Below, in pieces: positions 41,169 to 49,315 of a stretch of 64,000 nucleotides of DNA (its first letter is position 1; every line of letters begins with the position of its first letter). Position numbers and translations under genes: made by a program. The stretch spans positions 2,604,001-2,668,000 of the forward strand of contig NZ_CP116871.1 in NCBI RefSeq assembly GCF_031885415.1, in the 5' to 3' direction. Source of the DNA: Microbacterium forte. Lineage in GTDB: Bacteria; Actinomycetota; Actinomycetes; Actinomycetales; Microbacteriaceae. The notes beneath the pieces are model-generated. The model was not told where the DNA came from. It worked only from the letters and a program-made list of their open reading frames with translations, and did no database searches.

Positions 41169-43178
41169 GTGAGTGCCCGCGCCGTGCAGACCCCGAGCCG
41201 CTCCGCGTATCGCGCGGCCGGAGTCGGAATCCTGCTCGCGACCGGATTGATCGGCGTGCTCATCGCCCTCGTGATCGGCGGGGGCGCGGCGCCGCTGCTG
41301 CTGCAGGATCCGGGTCCGTTCGTGCGCTGGGCCACCCCCATCGTCAAGCTCGTCATGAACATCGCGGCTGCGGCGATGCTGGGATCCCTCGTGCTGGCGC
41401 TGTTCGCGCTGCGCAGCGAGGAGAAGTCGTTCGACACCGCCCTCAACACGGCATCAGCGGGCGCGGCCGTCTTCACGGTCACCGCGGGCATCAGCGGATT
41501 CTTCACGTTCATGGCGGCCTTCAACCCGCAGCTGAGCGCCGAGCGCGAGTTCGGCGAGCAGCTCGGGCGCTTCCTGCTGCAGCTGCCGCTCGGTCAGTCG
41601 TGGCTGATCACCACGATCATGGGCTCGGTGATCACCGTGCTCGCCTTCGCGTGGCGCACGTGGACGCCCACCCTGATCACGGCGATCCTCGCCGCCGCCT
41701 CCTTCCTCCCGCTGGCGACCCAGGGTCACTCGGGTGAGCTCGCGGGCCACAACATCGCCGTGAACTCGATCCTGCTGCACACGATCGGCGCGGCGGTGTG
41801 GCTCGGCGGTCTGCTGCTGGTCGTGATCCTGCGCGACCGCTCCGGCGTGGGAACCGCGCGGCTGGTCGGCCGCTACTCGAGTCTCGCGATCGCCGCCTTC
41901 GCCGTCGTCGCGATCTCGGGCCTGGCGCGTTCCATCGTCTCCTTCGGCGACATCTCACAGCTCTGGACGCCCTACGGCACGATCCTCCTCGCGAAGGTCG
42001 TGCTCCTGGTCGGCATGGGCCTGCTCGGTGCCTGGTACCGCATCCGCCTGATCCCTCGTCTCGAGGGCGCTGGAGCAGCGCGCTGGTTCTGGATGCTGGT
42101 GCTGTGCGAGGTCGCGCTGATGGGTCTCGCCTCGGGTGCGGCCGCCGCGCTCGCGCGCACTCCTCCGCCCACCGGCGAGGAAGCCGCGTTCGTGCAGACG
42201 CCTGCGGAGAACCTCACCCGTTCGCCCCTGCCCCCCGAGTTCACGATCGACCGGTGGTTCACGGCGTGGGACATCGACGTGCTCTGGCTGGTGGCCGCCG
42301 GCTTCGGCCTCTTCTTCTATCTCGCAGGGGTGCGCCGTCTGCGCCTGCGGGGCGACCGCTGGCCGATCCATCGCACCGTGTTCTGGGTGCTGGGCATGCT
42401 GATGCTGCTGTGGGTCACGGGTGGCCCGATCAACGCCTATCAGGAGTATCTCTTCAGCGTGCACATGCTGGGGCACATGATGCTGTCGATGGCGATCCCG
42501 CTGCTGCTGGTCTCGGGGGCGCCGGTCACCCTGGCCCTCCGTGCGATCCACAAGCGCGACGACGGCACCCGCGGCGGCCGCGAATGGATCATGTGGGCGG
42601 TGCACTCGCCGTTCTCGAAGGTCGTCACCCACCCGTTCGTCGCGGCGGGCATCTTCATCCTGTCGCTGTGGGCCTTCTACTTCACCGACCTCGTGCGCTG
42701 GTCGATGTTCGAGCACCTCGGCCACGAGTGGATGGTCGCGCACTTCCTCATCTCCGGATATCTCTTCGTGCTGAGCCTGGTCGGCGCCGACCCCGTGCCG
42801 TACCGTCTGCCCTACCCGGGGCGCCTCATCACCCTGATCGCGATCATGGCCATGCACGCCTTCTTCGGCGTCGCGATCATGATGCAGGAGGGGCTGATGG
42901 TCGCCGACTGGTTCGGGTCGATGGGGCGCACCTGGGGCCCGTCGCCGCTCGAAGACCAGTACATCGGCGGCGGCATCGCATGGTCGATCGGTGAGATCCC
43001 GACCCTGATCCTCGCGATCACGGTGGCGATCCAGTGGAGCCGCAGCGACACGAAGCTGCAGAAGCGTCGCGACCGTCATGCCGACCGCACGGGCGAGGCC
43101 GAGCTCGAGGAGTACAACGAGAGGCTCGCGGCCCTCGCCGAGCGCGACCTGCGTCAGGCCGAGCGCGAAGCACGCTGA
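41169..43178 (+). CDS. fused CopD copper-resistance/CtaG cytochrome oxidase assembly protein
   Basis: A 669-aa polytopic membrane protein with an N-terminal CopD-like half (about 1-330; HSGELAGHNIAVNSILLHTIGAA split over a helix) and a C-terminal caa3-type CtaG half (about 360-640) with HMLGHMMLSM, HEWMVAHF and a late methionine-rich HAFFGVAIMMQE helix. Both halves handle copper: the first in uptake or tolerance, the second in loading cytochrome oxidase. TAGGCT (41157-41162) lies 6 nt before GTG 41169, so it is probably leaderless. Confidence 0.85.
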   Translation: MSARAVQTPSRSAYRAAGVGILLATGLIGVLIALVIGGGAAPLLLQDPGPFVRWATPIVKLVMNIAAAAMLGSLVLALFALRSEEKSFDTALNTASAGAAVFTVTAGISGFFTFMAAFNPQLSAEREFGEQLGRFLLQLPLGQSWLITTIMGSVITVLAFAWRTWTPTLITAILAAASFLPLATQGHSGELAGHNIAVNSILLHTIGAAVWLGGLLLVVILRDRSGVGTARLVGRYSSLAIAAFAVVAISGLARSIVSFGDISQLWTPYGTILLAKVVLLVGMGLLGAWYRIRLIPRLEGAGAARWFWMLVLCEVALMGLASGAAAALARTPPPTGEEAAFVQTPAENLTRSPLPPEFTIDRWFTAWDIDVLWLVAAGFGLFFYLAGVRRLRLRGDRWPIHRTVFWVLGMLMLLWVTGGPINAYQEYLFSVHMLGHMMLSMAIPLLLVSGAPVTLALRAIHKRDDGTRGGREWIMWAVHSPFSKVVTHPFVAAGIFILSLWAFYFTDLVRWSMFEHLGHEWMVAHFLISGYLFVLSLVGADPVPYRLPYPGRLITLIAIMAMHAFFGVAIMMQEGLMVADWFGSMGRTWGPSPLEDQYIGGGIAWSIGEIPTLILAITVAIQWSRSDTKLQKRRDRHADRTGEAELEEYNERLAALAERDLRQAEREAR

Positions 43179-43183
43179 CCCTG

Positions 43184-43203
43184 CGCCCGCACTGCCGCGG
43201 GCG
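43184..43203. terminator. short hairpin between convergent genes
   Basis: CGCCCGC (43184-43190) and GCGGGCG (43197-43203) give a perfect 7-bp stem with a 6-nt loop in the 31-nt gap between two convergent genes. It has no T-run on either strand, so its role as a terminator is only suggested by position. Confidence 0.35.
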
Positions 43204-43209
43204 GGCGGA

Positions 43210-44283
43210 TCAGCCCGTCGGCTCCTCGCCGGGAGATCCGACGCGGATCGACACCTTGCCGTCCGGCAGGATCGTGATCGACCCGTTGACCTGGAACGGC
43301 ACGTCTTCCGAGACCTCCTGAACCGAGCCGTCGAAGAGTGACCTGATCTCGACGTCGACGTGTGCGACCGCATCGGTCGGAGGGATCTTCCAGTGCCCGC
43401 CGTCAGGCACGACGCTGACCTGGGGCTGAGCCGTGATCGACCACTTCGGCAGTGACGCGAGGCGGTTGTACACCTCGAGGCCGAACGGGCAGGCGGTCGG
43501 CTGCAGCACCTCTTGAGCGGTGCACCCCGTGAGGAACTCCTCGACACGCTGCTGCACCACCGCGACGAATTCGGGGGTGGGTTCGGTCTGCACGTCGATG
43601 GGGGTGGTGGCGAGCGGGGTGTCTGCGAGGACGCCGACACCGTCGGAGTCGGCGATCGCCGTGTCGACGGTGACCGAGTACAGCCCCGGCGTGAAGACCA
43701 GCAGCGGCAGGGGATCGAGCGGAGCGGCCTGCGCGCCCGCAGCCGACACCTGGCGGCGGTCCATCTCGAAGCCGTTGACGGCGAACTGATCGGCGCCGCG
43801 CAGCGTGAGCTCGACCACGGCGAGAGGGCTCGTCGTGAAGCGCCAGTTCGGGGTGACGCCCGCCCAGCCGTCCTGCTCGACCGTGAAGGTGGTCGTGCCG
43901 GCGTGTCCGCTCGCCGAGAAGGAGACGGTCACCTCGGTCTTGCCTGCGTCGTCCTGCTTCTCCGACAGCACCTCCACGTCGGTGAGCGGGGCGAGGGCCG
44001 AGTGCCGCAGCAGAGCCTCTGACGCCGTGGCTCCGATGCCGGCGACCTCGAGCGTCTCGCGATCGATCGCGACGCCCGGCACGCGGAGGGCATCTGCCGC
44101 GCGGCCTTCGGAGAGCAGATCGAGATACCGCACGACGAACGCCGACGGGCCGTAGAACTGCTGGTAGAGAGTGGCCCCGCCTGCGCCGAGAGCGGCGACG
44201 AGCACCAGGCCGACCACTGCAAGCAGCGCGAGATCGGCAGCGAGGCGGGAGCGCCGGGGCGCCTTCGTCTCGACCTGCTGCAT
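43210..44283 (-). CDS. single-pass membrane protein of unknown function
   Basis: A 357-aa protein with a basic cytoplasmic start, one membrane helix (about 18-40) and a large extracellular part. The outer region opens with a helical stretch (YLDLLSEGRAADALRVPG) seen in proteins of the NTF2-like/DUF4878 class and continues with several beta-rich domains; two cysteines around residues 255-265 could form a disulphide. TAGACT (44295-44290) lies 6 nt before ATG 44283, giving a leaderless start. I do not recognise a specific function; a cell-surface role is inferred. Confidence 0.6.
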   Translation of the reverse strand: MQQVETKAPRRSRLAADLALLAVVGLVLVAALGAGGATLYQQFYGPSAFVVRYLDLLSEGRAADALRVPGVAIDRETLEVAGIGATASEALLRHSALAPLTDVEVLSEKQDDAGKTEVTVSFSASGHAGTTTFTVEQDGWAGVTPNWRFTTSPLAVVELTLRGADQFAVNGFEMDRRQVSAAGAQAAPLDPLPLLVFTPGLYSVTVDTAIADSDGVGVLADTPLATTPIDVQTEPTPEFVAVVQQRVEEFLTGCTAQEVLQPTACPFGLEVYNRLASLPKWSITAQPQVSVVPDGGHWKIPPTDAVAHVDVEIRSLFDGSVQEVSEDVPFQVNGSITILPDGKVSIRVGSPGEEPTG

Positions 44284-44442
44284 GGCGTCAGTCTAGGAGC
44301 GCGGCCTGGGACGGAGCCGAGCGTGGGTCGCTGTGCGTCGGCGGTGATCGCTGTGTCCGTCGGATGCCGGGCGGCGGCGCCACGTAGCATGGGGAGGCAC
44401 GATCTCAACGTGCACTCCCGCCTCCAGCCGTGTGAGAGAACC

Positions 44443-45834
44443 GTGTCGCTTCCCGCCCTGTCCGAAGAGCAGCAAGAGCTGTTCCGGCTGATCGAGGACA
44501 CCAGCGAGCATGTCTTCATCACCGGCCGAGCGGGCACAGGCAAGTCGACCCTGCTGCAGTACTTCTCGTGGAACACCAAGAAGCAGATCGCGATCTGCGC
44601 TCCCACCGGTGTCGCCGCACTGAACGTCGAGGGTCAGACGATCCACTCGCTGTTCCGGCTGCCGATCGGTCTGATCGGCGACTCGGACATCGATCAGAAC
44701 GACAACACACGACGCATCCTCAACGCGATCGAGACGCTCGTGATCGACGAGATCTCGATGGTCAACGCTGACCTCATGGACGCGATCGACCGCTCCCTCC
44801 GGCAGGCGCGGGGCAAGCGCGGCATCCCGTTCGGCGGCGTGCAGATCGTGATGTTCGGCGATCCGTATCAGCTGGCTCCCGTGCCCCCGCGGGGCGACGA
44901 GCTGCGGTACGTGAAGGACCACTACCGCTCGTTCTGGTTCTTCGACGCCAAGGTGTGGGCCGGCGCTGCCGGCGGGGAGGATCCGGAGGAAGAGGGACTC
45001 TTCGCCGTGGACACCCGCGCCGAGCTGCATGTGCGCGAGCTCGTGCAGATCCACCGGCAGTCGGATGACGGTTTCAAGGCCATGCTGAACGCGGTGCGGT
45101 ACGGCCGGGTCACCGCCGAGATCGCCGGGGTGCTGAACGCGCAGGGCGCACGCACACCCCCCGACCCGGAACCGGGCGAGGTGCCGATGATCACGCTCGC
45201 CACGCGCAACGACATCGTGAACACGATCAACAGCCGGCATCTCGCGGCGCTTCCCGGCAAGGAGCAGACGGCGAAGGCCGAGGTGAGCGGCGAGTTCGGC
45301 AGGGGGGAGGCGTCGCTGCCCGCCGAGTCGGAGCTCAAGCTGAAGATCGGCGCGCAGGTGATGTTCCTCCGCAACGACACCTCTATGTCGGGGGAGCCGC
45401 CGCGGTGGGTGAACGGCACGATCGGCACGGTCGTCCGGATCCTCGGCGAGACCGTGCGCGTCGAGATCGACGGAGACGAGGTCGACGTCGAGCCGGCCGT
45501 GTGGGAACGCTTCCGCTATTCGTACGAACCGAGCACGAAGAAGCTCTCCCGAGACGTCGTCGCGGAGTTCACCCAGTTCCCGCTGCGTCTGGCCTGGGCG
45601 GTCACGATCCACAAGTCGCAGGGCAAGACCTACGACCGCGCCATCATCGACCTCGGGTCCGGTGCCTTCGCACCGGGGCAGACCTACGTGGCGCTGTCGC
45701 GACTCACGTCGCTCGACGGGCTCTACCTGTCGAGGGCGCTGCGCCCGAGCGACATCCGGGTCGACGAGGACGTGCGCCGCTTCATGCGCGACGCATGGCT
45801 CGCGGCATCCACCCCCGAGGTCGGCAGGGGCTGA
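44443..45834 (+). CDS. Pif1/RecD-like superfamily 1 DNA helicase
   Basis: A 463-aa SF1B helicase. Visible motifs are Walker A GRAGTGKST, motif Ia ICAPTGVAA, Walker B ETLVIDEISM, motif III MFGDPYQLAPV and the C-terminal UvrD-like segment AVTIHKSQGKTYDRAIIDLG with VALSRLTSLDGLYL. Pif1-like enzymes unwind DNA 5' to 3' and help at stalled forks, G-quadruplexes or recombination. GTG 44443 is preferred because it starts at the first conserved residues; ATG 44389 and GTG 44410 are alternatives. No signs of mobility around it. Confidence 0.82.
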   Translation: MSLPALSEEQQELFRLIEDTSEHVFITGRAGTGKSTLLQYFSWNTKKQIAICAPTGVAALNVEGQTIHSLFRLPIGLIGDSDIDQNDNTRRILNAIETLVIDEISMVNADLMDAIDRSLRQARGKRGIPFGGVQIVMFGDPYQLAPVPPRGDELRYVKDHYRSFWFFDAKVWAGAAGGEDPEEEGLFAVDTRAELHVRELVQIHRQSDDGFKAMLNAVRYGRVTAEIAGVLNAQGARTPPDPEPGEVPMITLATRNDIVNTINSRHLAALPGKEQTAKAEVSGEFGRGEASLPAESELKLKIGAQVMFLRNDTSMSGEPPRWVNGTIGTVVRILGETVRVEIDGDEVDVEPAVWERFRYSYEPSTKKLSRDVVAEFTQFPLRLAWAVTIHKSQGKTYDRAIIDLGSGAFAPGQTYVALSRLTSLDGLYLSRALRPSDIRVDEDVRRFMRDAWLAASTPEVGRG

Positions 45835-45840
45835 GGCGAT

Positions 45841-46488
45841 TCAGGCGGCGACGCGTGCGCGGTCGAGGTCTTCGAACAGCTCGGTGTTGAAGCGGTAGGC
45901 GAGAAGCACCTCGTCGATCACGCGCTCGCGCTCGGCGTCGTCCCACGGCGCTGCGTCGAGCTGCTCGCGGTAGACGTCCTTGAAGGCCGCGGGGTCGGCG
46001 ATGTCGTCGAACAGGTAGAAGCCGATGCCGTTGGTCTCGAAGCCGAAGCGGCGCGCCATCACTCGTCCGATGAAGATGCCACCGGACAGGTCGCCGAGGT
46101 AGCGGGTGTAGTGGTGCGCGACGAAGCCTCCGGCCCAGGTCGCGCCGACCTGACGGATGCGCTCGACGTAGCGCTGCGTGGTGGGGAGAGCGACGATCTC
46201 GTCGCGCCAGCCGGCGCCGAGCAGGAACTCGAGGTCGGCCTCCAGTGCAGGAAGACGGGTCAGCTTGTCGCTGAGGAAGACGGATGCCACGGGGTCGCGG
46301 CGCATGCGCTCTCCCGCGCCTTCGAGGGCCTCGTAGATGAAGTAGTGCTGTGCGACGAGCGCGATGTAGTCCTCACGCGAGCCTTCGCCCTTGAGCAGGT
46401 CGGACATGAAGCCCGCCCCCTCGCTGCGCGAGTGCGAACCGGAGGAGCGCTCACGGAGGGCTGCGGAGAAGGAGAGGATCTCGGACAT
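45841..46488 (-). CDS. hmuO: biliverdin-producing heme oxygenase
   Basis: The 215-aa enzyme resembles HmuO/HO-1: an N-terminal His-containing segment (HSRSEGAGFM) for the proximal ligand, QHYFIYEALE and the distal glycine helix YLGDLSGG. It opens heme to biliverdin, CO and iron, for iron supply. An iron-box (46499-46517) overlaps its -10-like TACACT (46500-46495), which stands 6 nt before ATG 46488, so it is probably a leaderless, iron-repressed gene. The next gene upstream, DUF2470, belongs to a family linked to heme handling. Confidence 0.9.
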   Translation of the reverse strand: MSEILSFSAALRERSSGSHSRSEGAGFMSDLLKGEGSREDYIALVAQHYFIYEALEGAGERMRRDPVASVFLSDKLTRLPALEADLEFLLGAGWRDEIVALPTTQRYVERIRQVGATWAGGFVAHHYTRYLGDLSGGIFIGRVMARRFGFETNGIGFYLFDDIADPAAFKDVYREQLDAAPWDDAERERVIDEVLLAYRFNTELFEDLDRARVAA

Positions 46489-46498
46489 GTGCCCAGTG

Positions 46499-46517
46499 TA
46501 AGGGTTGCCTAACCTGG
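46499..46517. promoter_or_regulatory. DtxR/IdeR-type iron box before heme oxygenase
   Basis: Read toward heme oxygenase this 19-mer is CCAGGTTAGGCAACCCTTA, matching the classic TTAGGTTAGGCTAACCTAA at 14 of 19 positions including the GGTTAGGC core. It covers the -10 region, where an iron-loaded repressor would block transcription. Confidence 0.72.
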
Positions 46518-46542
46518 AGCGATAGCCCGATATCTCAGAGCG

Positions 46543-46857
46543 TCATGCGTGCGGACGCGGCTCGACCCCGAGCTTCTCGCACGCGAGATCGTAGAGTGCG
46601 ACGACCTCGCGGCGCACAGCCGGGCGCTCGGTGATCGAGCCCGAGGGCCACGCGATGCGCAGCTCGGAGGCGACCCCCGAGCGGGTGACCTTCCAGACGC
46701 CGCCGTCGCCATCGAGGTCCGTCATCACGGCATCCGTGATCTCGTCGTCCTCGACGGCCGAGAAGGCGCGCGTGATGAGCAGATTGTCGTCGGTGTGGTC
46801 GCCGTTCATGTGGCGCAGGATGGCGGAGACGACGTCGGCCTCGAAGATGTGGGGCAT
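46543..46857 (-). CDS. DUF2470-domain protein
   Basis: A 104-aa protein with the DUF2470 pattern AILRHMNGDHTDDNLLI near its start. The domain is found at the C-terminus of HugZ/HutZ-type heme-degrading proteins and as small stand-alone proteins near heme genes; here it precedes heme oxygenase, so a part in heme or iron handling is plausible. TAGGGT (46870-46865) lies 7 nt before ATG 46857, which decides that start over GTG 46866. Confidence 0.78.
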   Translation of the reverse strand: MPHIFEADVVSAILRHMNGDHTDDNLLITRAFSAVEDDEITDAVMTDLDGDGGVWKVTRSGVASELRIAWPSGSITERPAVRREVVALYDLACEKLGVEPRPHA

Positions 46858-46946
46858 GCTGATCACCCTAAAGGGGCCCCGGCGATGCCTTCTTTCAGGA
46901 ACGGCGTTCTAGACTCGGGAGACACGTCTTCCGGGGGTCCCCTTTC

Positions 46947-48230
46947 ATGCAGCTTCTCTCGTCGCGCACGTTCCGCGCAGCAGCGGCCGGCGTCGCCGCG
47001 CTCGGACTCTTCCTCACCGGTTGCACCGCCGAGCCGGAGTTCAGTTACGAGCCGCCGTCTCAGGTCGAGGGCGCACTGCCCGACGACACCGTCGCCGCCA
47101 TGGAGGCGGCCGTCGCCAACGCGCTCGCCGCGTCGGGGGCGTCGGGCGCTGTCGTGGGCGTCTGGGCTCCCTGGAGCGGCAGCTGGGTCACCGGCGTCGG
47201 CACGCAGGGCCCCGGCTCCGATGAGGAGATCAGCACCGACATGGCCTTCCGTGTCGCGGACATGACCCGGCTCATGACGTGCGACGTGCTCTACGGCCTC
47301 GCAGACGAGGGCGTGGTCGAACTCGACGACCTCGTGCCGGAGTACGTCTCGGGCGTCGCCGACATGAAGGACATCACGCTCCTCGATCTGTGCAACAGCA
47401 CGAGCGGGGTCGGCTCGTCCGAGGCCACCGCGCAGGCCTCGTGGTTCACCACCCCCGAGCGCGTGTGGGCGCCGCTCGAGCTCGCCTCCTACGGCCTCGG
47501 CGCCCCGCGCGCGACGCCGAAGACGACATACACGAACTCGGACGCCGGCTACCTGCTGCTCGGCCTCGCCCTCGAGCGCGCGTCGGGCCTCACGGCATCC
47601 GAGCTGATCGCCGAGTACGTGACCGAGCCGCTCGGTCTCGCCGCCACGTCGCTGCCCTCGCCGGCCGCGGCTGCGCCCTCGACCGGTCCGGTCATGAACG
47701 GGCACTACCTGACGCCCGTCGAAGGCGGATACGACTGCGCGGCTCCGACCGACATCACCACGCTGTCGTCGAGCACCGGCTACACCGACTCCGGCGTCGT
47801 GTCGACGATCGATGACCTCGGCCGCTACGCCCAGGCCGAGGCCGCACAGAAGCTGCGGACGAAGGATGAGCCGAATCGCTTCGGATCCCCGTTGCCGCAG
47901 AGCCCCGAGGCGCCCTCGTGGTTCCAGGCCACCGGAGGAGCCCTGCTCGTCGGCTCGATGATCGGACAGTCGGGGTGGACCCCCGGGTACCAGACGTCGG
48001 CGTTCTCCGACCCCGAGAGCGGCTTCACGGTCGCGGTGTCGCTCAACGACTCGACGACCGGCGGGCTGACCGCGATGTTCCTGGCATGGGAGCTGGCCGC
48101 GATCGCATCGAAGGCTCCCGCAGCCGCAGGCGAGACGGCCCCCGAGTTCGGGCTGCCGTTCACGGCCGAGCAGTACCACCAGGAGATCACCGATTCCGCG
48201 ATCGCCTGCGTCGCACCGCCCGCCGGCTGA
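46947..48230 (+). CDS. beta-lactamase-fold lipoprotein lacking catalytic residues
   Basis: A 427-aa lipoprotein (lipobox LTGC, residue 26) with the fold of class C beta-lactamase/DD-peptidase relatives. The SxxK motif should lie in FRVADMTRLMT (101-111), but Ser and Lys are replaced by Asp105 and Arg108. Motif 2 is kept (Y195-T-N197), while the HxG/KTG motif is GQSGWTPGYQT. The protein is therefore probably not a serine hydrolase and may bind peptidoglycan fragments or other ligands on the cell surface. A TAGACT promoter lies near 46913 with a short leader. Confidence 0.7.
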   Translation: MQLLSSRTFRAAAAGVAALGLFLTGCTAEPEFSYEPPSQVEGALPDDTVAAMEAAVANALAASGASGAVVGVWAPWSGSWVTGVGTQGPGSDEEISTDMAFRVADMTRLMTCDVLYGLADEGVVELDDLVPEYVSGVADMKDITLLDLCNSTSGVGSSEATAQASWFTTPERVWAPLELASYGLGAPRATPKTTYTNSDAGYLLLGLALERASGLTASELIAEYVTEPLGLAATSLPSPAAAAPSTGPVMNGHYLTPVEGGYDCAAPTDITTLSSSTGYTDSGVVSTIDDLGRYAQAEAAQKLRTKDEPNRFGSPLPQSPEAPSWFQATGGALLVGSMIGQSGWTPGYQTSAFSDPESGFTVAVSLNDSTTGGLTAMFLAWELAAIASKAPAAAGETAPEFGLPFTAEQYHQEITDSAIACVAPPAG

Positions 48231-48280
48231 TCTCGGAGGCGCACGACCGCTCCGCGGCCCCGATCGAGGGAGGAACGCCG

Positions 48281-49297
48281 ATGGCGATCATCGACAACGC
48301 GATCTATGTCGACGGCATCCGCACCCAGAATCCGCGGAGCCTCAGCGAGACCTTCGAGGTGCTGCGCGAACGCGGGGGCATGAGCTGGATCGGCCTGTAT
48401 CGGCCGAGCGAGGCCGAGATCCGCGAGGTGGCCGACGAGTTCGGCATCCACGCGCTCGTCGTCGAAGATGCCCTCTCGGGTCACCAGCGCTCGAAGCTCG
48501 AGCGCTACGGCGAGGTGCTGTTCATGGTGCTCCGCTCCGCCCGGTATCTGGATGAGGCGGAGGAGGTCGAGTTCGGGGAGATCCACGTGCTCGTGGGGCC
48601 GGACTTCGTGGTCACCATCCGCCACGCGGAGTCGCCTGACCTCGGGCGCGTTCGGCGCCGCCTCGAAGACGACCCGGGGCTGCTGAAGCTCGGCCCTGAG
48701 GCCGTGCTCTATGCGATCCTCGACGAGGTCGTCGACGAGTACGCACCGGTGCTGGCCGGCCTCGAGAACGACATCGACGAGATCGAGAGCCAGCTCTTCG
48801 AAGACGGGGTGGACGCCACGCAGCGCATCTACGAGCTCGGTCGCGAGGTGATCGACTTCCAGCGTGCGGTGCAGCCTCTGGCGGGGATGCTCGACTCGCT
48901 GCTGCGGGGGTCGGCGAAGTACCAGGTCGACGAGGAGCTGCAGCGGTATCTCCGCGACGTGCTCGACCACACCCTGCGCGTGTCGGAGCGCGCGAACACT
49001 TTCCGCACGGTGCTCGACAGCGCCCTGACCGTCGAGTCGACGATCGTGGCGCGGCGGCAGAACGAGGAGATGCGGCGGATGACCGAGCTGAGCATCCGTC
49101 AGAACGACGAGGTGAAGAAGATCTCGGGCTGGGCGGCGATCCTCTTCGCGCCGACTCTCGTCGGCACGGTCTACGGCATGAACTTCGACCACATGCCCGA
49201 GCTGCACTGGACGCTCGGCTACCCGATGGCGATCGCGCTCATGGTGGGGATGGGCGTCGGTCTGTACTGGGCGTTCAAGCGCAAGGGCTGGCTGTAG
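48281..49297 (+). CDS. corA: CorA-type magnesium/cobalt transporter
   Basis: The 338-aa protein has the large cytoplasmic funnel domain (1-275) with the long helix EYAPVLAGLENDIDEIESQLF, then two membrane helices joined by the pore motif YGMNFDHMPE. Such proteins form pentamers that let Mg2+ (also Co2+ or Ni2+) into the cell. GAGGGAGG lies 6 nt before ATG 48281; the upstream open frame belongs to the previous gene's other frame. Confidence 0.9.
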   Translation: MAIIDNAIYVDGIRTQNPRSLSETFEVLRERGGMSWIGLYRPSEAEIREVADEFGIHALVVEDALSGHQRSKLERYGEVLFMVLRSARYLDEAEEVEFGEIHVLVGPDFVVTIRHAESPDLGRVRRRLEDDPGLLKLGPEAVLYAILDEVVDEYAPVLAGLENDIDEIESQLFEDGVDATQRIYELGREVIDFQRAVQPLAGMLDSLLRGSAKYQVDEELQRYLRDVLDHTLRVSERANTFRTVLDSALTVESTIVARRQNEEMRRMTELSIRQNDEVKKISGWAAILFAPTLVGTVYGMNFDHMPELHWTLGYPMAIALMVGMGVGLYWAFKRKGWL

Positions 49298-49315
49298 CCA
49301 CTCGGCCGGAGGTCG

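Noticed and set aside
44443-45834. Pif1-like helicase as TraA/conjugative relaxase fragment
   Set aside because: The protein is complete for a Pif1-like helicase and lacks a relaxase domain; no transfer genes are nearby.
46513-46530. A second iron-box next to the first
   Set aside because: Only partial GGTTAGG-like matches remain once the first box is removed; symmetry is lacking.
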